From Alphaproteobacteria bacterium (lineage in GTDB: Bacteria; Pseudomonadota; Alphaproteobacteria; Rhodobacterales; Rhodobacteraceae): DNA of 64,000 nt. This document shows, one piece after another, positions 60,049 through 64,000 of the stretch (its first letter is position 1; each line of letters starts with the position of its first letter). The notes under the pieces are model-generated. The model was not told where the DNA came from, made no database searches, and worked only from the letters and a program-made list of their open reading frames with translations. Location: NCBI GenBank assembly GCA_030424865.1, contig JAUHVR010000008.1:62001-126000 (forward strand). The letters are read 5' to 3'. Both the position numbers and the translations under genes were made by a program.

Positions 60049-61617
60049 TCACCCGCCGCGTCGGTCCGCCAAATAGGCCTCGAGGCGCGCAATCTGCGCC
60101 TCGGTCATCCGCAACCCCAGCTTGTTGCGCCGCCAGACAATATCAGCGGCCTTGCAGGCGAATTCATGATCGACCAGCCAGTCGACCTCGCGTGCGGTCA
60201 GGGTCGCGCCAAAGTCCTCGCCCATGTCATCAGCGGATGTGGCGCCGGCCAGGACGTCTTGCGCTTCCGTGCCGTAGGCCCGTACCAGCCGCCAGGCCCA
60301 GTCAGGCGTCAGGAAGGGATATGCGGCCTGCAGGTCAGCAACCAGAGCATCGAAGCCGTCCACGGGAAAGTCCCCACCGGGAAGGGCGACACCCGCCGTC
60401 CATTGGCCCGGAGTGCCCGGAAAATAGGGCAGGATCTTTTCCAGCGCCGACTCAGCCAGCCGCCGATAGGTTGTGATCTTGCCGCCAAAGACGTTCAGCA
60501 CCGGCGCCCCGCCGTTTTCGTCGACCTTCAACGTATAGTCCCGCGTCGCCGCCGTGGCCGAGCTGGCCCCGTCATCATAAAGCGGGCGCACCCCGGAATA
60601 GGTCCAGACCACGTCCTCAGCCGTCAGGCCCTGCTTGAAGTAGGACGAGGCGAACTGCAGCAGGTAGTCGCGCTCGGCATCGGTGCAGGTCGGGCGCAGA
60701 GACGGGTCGCTGTGTTCCTGATCGGTTGTGCCGATCAGGGTAAAGTCACGCTCATAGGGGATCGCAAAGATGATCCGACCGTCGGTGCCCTGAAAGAAAT
60801 AACATTTGTCATGGTCGAACAGCCGCCTGGTCACGATGTGGCTGCCGCGCACCAGCCGCACGTTCTCGCGCGAGTTCAGGCCCAGCTTGGCGTGGATCAC
60901 ATCGCCAACCCAGGGTCCCGCCGCATTGACCAGCATCCGTGCCCGCACCTGCTGCGTCTCGCCAGTGTCGACATCGCGCAGGTCAATGGTCCAATGATCG
61001 TCGGTGCGGCGGGCCGAGGTGACCTCGGTCCGGGTCAGCACCTTTGCCCCCCGCGCCTGCGCGTCGCGGGCGTTCAGGACGACCAGACGCGAATCCTCGA
61101 TCCAGCAGTCCGAATATTCATAGGCCCGCTCAAAGCGGTCCTGCAGCGGCGCGCCTTCGGGGCCGGTGACAAGATCGACCGTCTTGGTGCCCGGCAGGAT
61201 CGCGCGCCCCCCAAGATTGTCATACATGATCAGCCCTAACCGGATCAGCCAGGCCGGGCGACGGCCCTTCATCCAGGGCATCACAAAGCTCAGCAGGCGC
61301 GAGGTCGGTGTCGAGTTCTCGAACCGCATGTCGCGGTGATAAGGCAGCACAAAGCGCATCGGCCAACTGATGTGGGGCATGGCGCGCAGCAGGGTTTCAC
61401 GCTCGATCAGCGCTTCGCGCACGAGGCGGAACTCGAAGTATTCCAGATAGCGCAGCCCGCCGTGAAACAGCTTGGTCGAGGCGCTGGAGGTCGCCGAGGC
61501 CAGATCATCACGTTCGGCCAGCGTGACGCTTAGCCCCCGTCCCGCCGCGTCGCGGGCGATGCCGCAGCCATTGATGCCGCCGCCGATGATGAAGAGATCG
61601 GTGATGTCCTGCGCCAT
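60049..61617 (-). CDS. glpD: Aerobic glycerol-3-phosphate dehydrogenase
   Basis: GlpD is a membrane-associated FAD enzyme that oxidises glycerol 3-phosphate to dihydroxyacetone phosphate, feeding electrons to ubiquinone. The start ATG 61615-61617 gives 522 residues beginning MAQDITDLFIIGGGINGCGIARDAAGRGLSVTLAERDD, with STKLFHGGLRYLEYFEFRLVREAL, LVRGSHIVTRRL, IGTTDQEHSDPSL and NVFGGKITTYRRLAESAL. The family length is about 500. It is divergent from glpR and lies upstream of the NOX operon but probably not co-transcribed. Confidence 0.97.
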   Translation of the reverse strand: MAQDITDLFIIGGGINGCGIARDAAGRGLSVTLAERDDLASATSSASTKLFHGGLRYLEYFEFRLVREALIERETLLRAMPHISWPMRFVLPYHRDMRFENSTPTSRLLSFVMPWMKGRRPAWLIRLGLIMYDNLGGRAILPGTKTVDLVTGPEGAPLQDRFERAYEYSDCWIEDSRLVVLNARDAQARGAKVLTRTEVTSARRTDDHWTIDLRDVDTGETQQVRARMLVNAAGPWVGDVIHAKLGLNSRENVRLVRGSHIVTRRLFDHDKCYFFQGTDGRIIFAIPYERDFTLIGTTDQEHSDPSLRPTCTDAERDYLLQFASSYFKQGLTAEDVVWTYSGVRPLYDDGASSATAATRDYTLKVDENGGAPVLNVFGGKITTYRRLAESALEKILPYFPGTPGQWTAGVALPGGDFPVDGFDALVADLQAAYPFLTPDWAWRLVRAYGTEAQDVLAGATSADDMGEDFGATLTAREVDWLVDHEFACKAADIVWRRNKLGLRMTEAQIARLEAYLADRRGG

Positions 61618-61796
61618 GATCCGTGCCTTTTCTGGTGTTGCGCGCAGCGAAAGCATGGTTTCGGGTGAGTCGTCAATTTTTTAGTTTCGCTTTTCTTCGT
61701 TTTGTGTTCTTTTTTGGAAAATACGAACACTTTTGGCGGACTATTACGACTAAAGTCATCGCCTCCAGCCCAATACGAGCAAAAGAGAACGCAAAC
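61618..61796. promoter_or_regulatory. glpD-glpR divergent promoter region with DeoR-type operator-like repeats
   Basis: This AT-rich 179-nt gap has a perfect inverted repeat GTGTTC (61704-61709) and GAACAC (61725-61730) with a 15-nt spacer. It overlaps direct TTTCG/TTCG/TTC elements spaced 10-11 bp (around 61685-61709: TTTCG 61685-61689, TTCG 61696-61699, GTTC 61706-61709). On the minus strand AACGAAGAAAAGCGAAAC runs toward glpD. Autoregulation by GlpR and induction by glycerol 3-phosphate are inferred from gene arrangement; exact operator boundaries are not known. Confidence 0.5.
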
Positions 61797-62567
61797 GTGA
61801 GCCAAACCCTGCGCCATCCGCAAATCCTGCAACTCGCCCGCGAACAGGGGCGCGTCATGGTCGAGGATCTGGCCAGCCACTTTGGCGTCACGGTCCAGAC
61901 CATCCGCCGCGATCTGACCGATCTGGCGGATGCGGGAAAGCTGGACCGGGTGCACGGCGGGGCCGTTCTGCCCTCGGGTGTGCGCAACATCGGCTACGAG
62001 GATAGGCAGGGCCTGAACGAGGCCGCCAAGGCCGCCATCGCCGCTGCCTGTGTGCAGCACATTCCGAACGGCGCCTCGCTGTTTCTGAACATCGGCACCA
62101 CGACCGAGGCCGTCGCGCGCGCCCTGTCGGAACACCGCGACCTGCTGGTTGTGACCAACAACATGAACGTCGCCCGCCAGCTGTCAGGCCACGCGGATTG
62201 CGAGGTGGTCGTCACCGGCGGCACATTACGCGCGGCAGACGGCGGGCTGACCGGCCCGCTGGCCGAGGCGGCCATCCGTCAGTTCAAACTGGATTTTGCC
62301 GTGATCGGCTGTTCGGCGCTGGACGAAGACGGGGACCTGCTGGATTTCGACAGCGCCGAGGTACAGGTCAGCCAGGCGATCCTGGCGCAGGCCCGCCAGC
62401 GCATCCTGGTGGCGGACCAGACCAAATTTCAGCGCAAGGCGCCCGCACGCATCGGCTCGATGCAGGGGCTTGACCGGGTGATCACCGACGCCCCCCTGCC
62501 CCGGCCCCTGGAACAGCGGTGCCGCGATTGGGGCACCGGGGTCGAGGTCGCGCGCCCGGCGGGTTAG
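61797..62567 (+). CDS. glpR: DeoR/GlpR-family transcriptional repressor
   Basis: This 256-residue regulator starts with GTG 61797 (MSQTLRHPQILQLAREQGRVMVED). Residues 6-60 are the DeoR helix-turn-helix (LASHFGVTVQTIRRDLTDLADAGKLDRVHGG). The C-terminal sugar-phosphate sensor has LFLNIGTTTEAVARAL, VVTNNMNVARQLSG and ILVADQTKFQRKAPARIG. Divergence from glpD and the family suggest it represses glpD, glpK and related genes until glycerol 3-phosphate accumulates. Its end overlaps the cobT end by 4 nt. Confidence 0.93.
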   Translation: MSQTLRHPQILQLAREQGRVMVEDLASHFGVTVQTIRRDLTDLADAGKLDRVHGGAVLPSGVRNIGYEDRQGLNEAAKAAIAAACVQHIPNGASLFLNIGTTTEAVARALSEHRDLLVVTNNMNVARQLSGHADCEVVVTGGTLRAADGGLTGPLAEAAIRQFKLDFAVIGCSALDEDGDLLDFDSAEVQVSQAILAQARQRILVADQTKFQRKAPARIGSMQGLDRVITDAPLPRPLEQRCRDWGTGVEVARPAG

Positions 62568-63580
62568 GCGCCGCTGACGGCGGCTTCGGCAAAGGTTGCC
62601 ATGCCGTTGTGGCACTCCAACGCCGCGCGCAGAATGTTCAGCGCCAGCGCCGCGCCCGAGCCTTCGCCAAGCGCCATCTCGAAATCGAGGATCGGGGCTT
62701 GGTCCATCGCCTCCAGCAGTTTGCGGTGCCCCGGCTCTGCGCTGCGATGGCCAACCAGGCAATGGGCCAGCAGTTCGGGATCAGCTTTGAAAAGCGGCGC
62801 GGCAGCGGCGGTGCAGATGTAGCCATCCAGAATGACCGGAATGCGGTGCGCCCGTGCGGCCAGCACCGCGCCGCAGATCGCCGCCTGTTCGCGCCCACCC
62901 AAAGCGGCCAGTTGCTCGAGCGCTGGCAGGCCACCGTGCAACGCCACCGCCTTGGCAATGACCTGCGCCTTCAGCGAGACGCCCTCGGCATCCGACCCGG
63001 TGCCCCGACCCGCCCAATCCGCGGCCTCGCCGCCAAAGGCACCCAGCGCCAGCGCCGCCGCGATGGTCGAGTTGCCGATGCCCATTTCGCCGAGGATCAG
63101 CACATCAGCATCCGCGTCGACGGCCTCGGCCCCCTGCCGCATCGCGCTCAGACACTCGTCAGCCGACATGGCCGCCGTTTCCGAGATATCCGCCGTCGGG
63201 CGGTCCAGCTCGATCGCCACCACGCCCAGCTCTGCGCCCGCAACGCGGCAGAGTTGGTTGATCGCGGCACCGCCCGACTGAAAGTTCGCGACCATCTGCA
63301 CGGTCACTTCCTGCGGAAAGGGGTTCACGCCCTGCGCGCAGACCCCGTGGTTGCCCGCAAAGACCAGCGCCTGAGCCTTGGCTATCACCGGGCGCGCATC
63401 GCCGCGCCACCCGGCCATGAACTCGGCCAGATCCTCCAGCCGCCCCAGCGCACGCGGCGGTTTGGTCAGCTCCATCTGACGGGCACGCGCGGCCTCGGCA
63501 GCATCGGCATCAAACGCGGGCATGGCCGCGGCCGAGGCCAACAGCACGTCAAAGGACGAAAAGTCAGGGAAGGTGGTCAT
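62564..63580 (-). CDS. cobT: Nicotinate-nucleotide-dimethylbenzimidazole phosphoribosyltransferase
   Basis: CobT transfers phosphoribose from nicotinate mononucleotide to 5,6-dimethylbenzimidazole, making the lower ligand nucleotide (alpha-ribazole phosphate) of vitamin B12. The 338 residues contain LGRLEDLAEFMAGWRGDARPVIAKAQALVFAGNHGVCAQGVN, FPQEVTVQMVANFQSGGAAINQL, LILGEMGIGNSTIAAALALGAFGG and VILDGYICTAAAAPLF, all family motifs. It overlaps the end of cobP by 17 nt, so both late B12 genes are coupled. It converges on glpR. Confidence 0.96.
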   Translation of the reverse strand: MTTFPDFSSFDVLLASAAAMPAFDADAAEAARARQMELTKPPRALGRLEDLAEFMAGWRGDARPVIAKAQALVFAGNHGVCAQGVNPFPQEVTVQMVANFQSGGAAINQLCRVAGAELGVVAIELDRPTADISETAAMSADECLSAMRQGAEAVDADADVLILGEMGIGNSTIAAALALGAFGGEAADWAGRGTGSDAEGVSLKAQVIAKAVALHGGLPALEQLAALGGREQAAICGAVLAARAHRIPVILDGYICTAAAAPLFKADPELLAHCLVGHRSAEPGHRKLLEAMDQAPILDFEMALGEGSGAALALNILRAALECHNGMATFAEAAVSGA

Positions 63581-64000
63581 TTGGTTTCACTCTTATCGGG
63601 TATCCAGAGACAGTCAGAAAGACCTCGTCGCAGGCCTGCGCGATGGTCTGGTTCATCCAGCCCGCCGCATCGCGATAGGCGCGAGCCAGGGCGTTTTCGG
63701 GGACGATGCCGGCGCCGACCTCGTTGGTCACAAAGACCACCGGGGCGTTGAGCGTGGGCAGCAGCGCCGCCAGCGCCGCGCCCTCGGTGCGCCAGTCACG
63801 GTCGGCGAACATCAGGTTCGACAGCCAAAGCGTCAGGCAATCCACCAGCCGGGGCTGGGTGTCGCTGCCTTGCAGAGCCGCGCACAGATCCAAAGGCGCA
63901 TGCAGGTTGGTCCACTCGGGGCCCCGTCGCGCCTGATGCAGGGCAATCCGCTGCGCCATCTCGTCGTCCAGCGCCTCGGCCGTGGCGATATAGGTCGCGT
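63564..64000 (-). CDS. cobP: Bifunctional adenosylcobinamide kinase/guanylyltransferase (N-terminus beyond window edge)
   Basis: CobP (CobU) phosphorylates adenosylcobinamide and adds GMP, a late step of vitamin B12 assembly. The visible 145 residues are the C-terminal part, with DEMAQRIALHQARRGPEWTN, LVDCLTLWLSNLMFADRDW, VVFVTNEVGAGIVPENALARAYRDAAGWMNQTIAQACDEVFLTVSGYPIRV, the standard CobU end. The P-loop-containing N-terminus lies beyond position 64000. The stop at 63564 falls inside the cobT start (overlap 17 nt). Confidence 0.93.
   Translation of the reverse strand, partial: ATYIATAEALDDEMAQRIALHQARRGPEWTNLHAPLDLCAALQGSDTQPRLVDCLTLWLSNLMFADRDWRTEGAALAALLPTLNAPVVFVTNEVGAGIVPENALARAYRDAAGWMNQTIAQACDEVFLTVSGYPIRVKPNDHLP

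Overview
The window is chromosomal DNA from a high-GC alphaproteobacterium. The order Rhodobacterales, probably the marine Roseobacter/Rhodobacter group, fits best; species cannot be decided. Supporting signs are the run rpiA-gor-hflK-hflC-DUF2065-degP, the four-gene Anbu proteasome operon, a GTTC-N7-GTTC LexA box, frequent TTG/GTG starts with TGATG or GTGA overlaps, and a recurring intergenic element with GGGGGC/GCCCCC hairpins and a GAGTATTT..AAAGATGAA tail. I see no tRNA, rRNA, CRISPR array, insertion sequence or prophage.

Layout. 1-2.6 kb: yciB (partial), a DMT permease and ftsY. 2.7-10 kb: an AlkB-like di-iron protein, a small secreted protein, xseA, purD and a membrane protein, an FG-GAP protein with a 2Fe-2S ferredoxin, an SOS-controlled stand-alone OB-fold gene and a lipoprotein. 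10-18.6 kb: minus-strand quality-control and redox block (degP, DUF2065, hflC, hflK, gor, rpiA), then sdaA with a GST. 18.8-24.9 kb: a DMT permease, thiamine pyrophosphokinase, a 727-residue acidic protein, DUF2842, purA and a DUF6524-like protein. 24.9-32.1 kb: a ClpP-like/PAN secreted protein, secG, pyrG, a DUF2306 protein, rlmJ, terB and glycerate kinase. 32.1-36.8 kb: 5-oxoprolinase pxpA/C/B with an acetylpolyamine-amidohydrolase-like enzyme, and mnmH. 36.8-43 kb: a coupled cluster of ABC ATPase, giant permease, AttH-like lipocalin and an oxidoreductase-SelD fusion. 43-44.6 kb: glpK. 44.8-48.7 kb: the Anbu operon (ATP-grasp, alpha-E, transglutaminase, Anbu). 48.8-59.9 kb: a six-gene minus-strand operon (NOX/ferric-reductase-like flavocytochrome, four-haem c-type cytochrome, OmpA protein, three exported caspase-like peptidases). 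60-64 kb: glpD, glpR, cobT and cobP/U (partial).

The strongest candidate for an undescribed system is the 11-kb operon at 48.8-59.9 kb. A membrane electron-transfer protein, a large tetrahaem cytochrome, a peptidoglycan-anchored protein and three exported caspase-fold proteins are packed with gaps or overlaps of 14-30 nt. Two of the proteins also share a DUF4384-like module. A triple GTGTC repeat with 10-11 bp spacing lies just upstream. The operon converges, with only 15 nt between, on the Anbu protease operon, and both together sit between glpK and glpD. A second notable locus is the stand-alone DnaE2-C-terminal-like OB-fold gene, which has a near-ideal promoter whose -10 lies inside a LexA box and which probably gives a leaderless mRNA.
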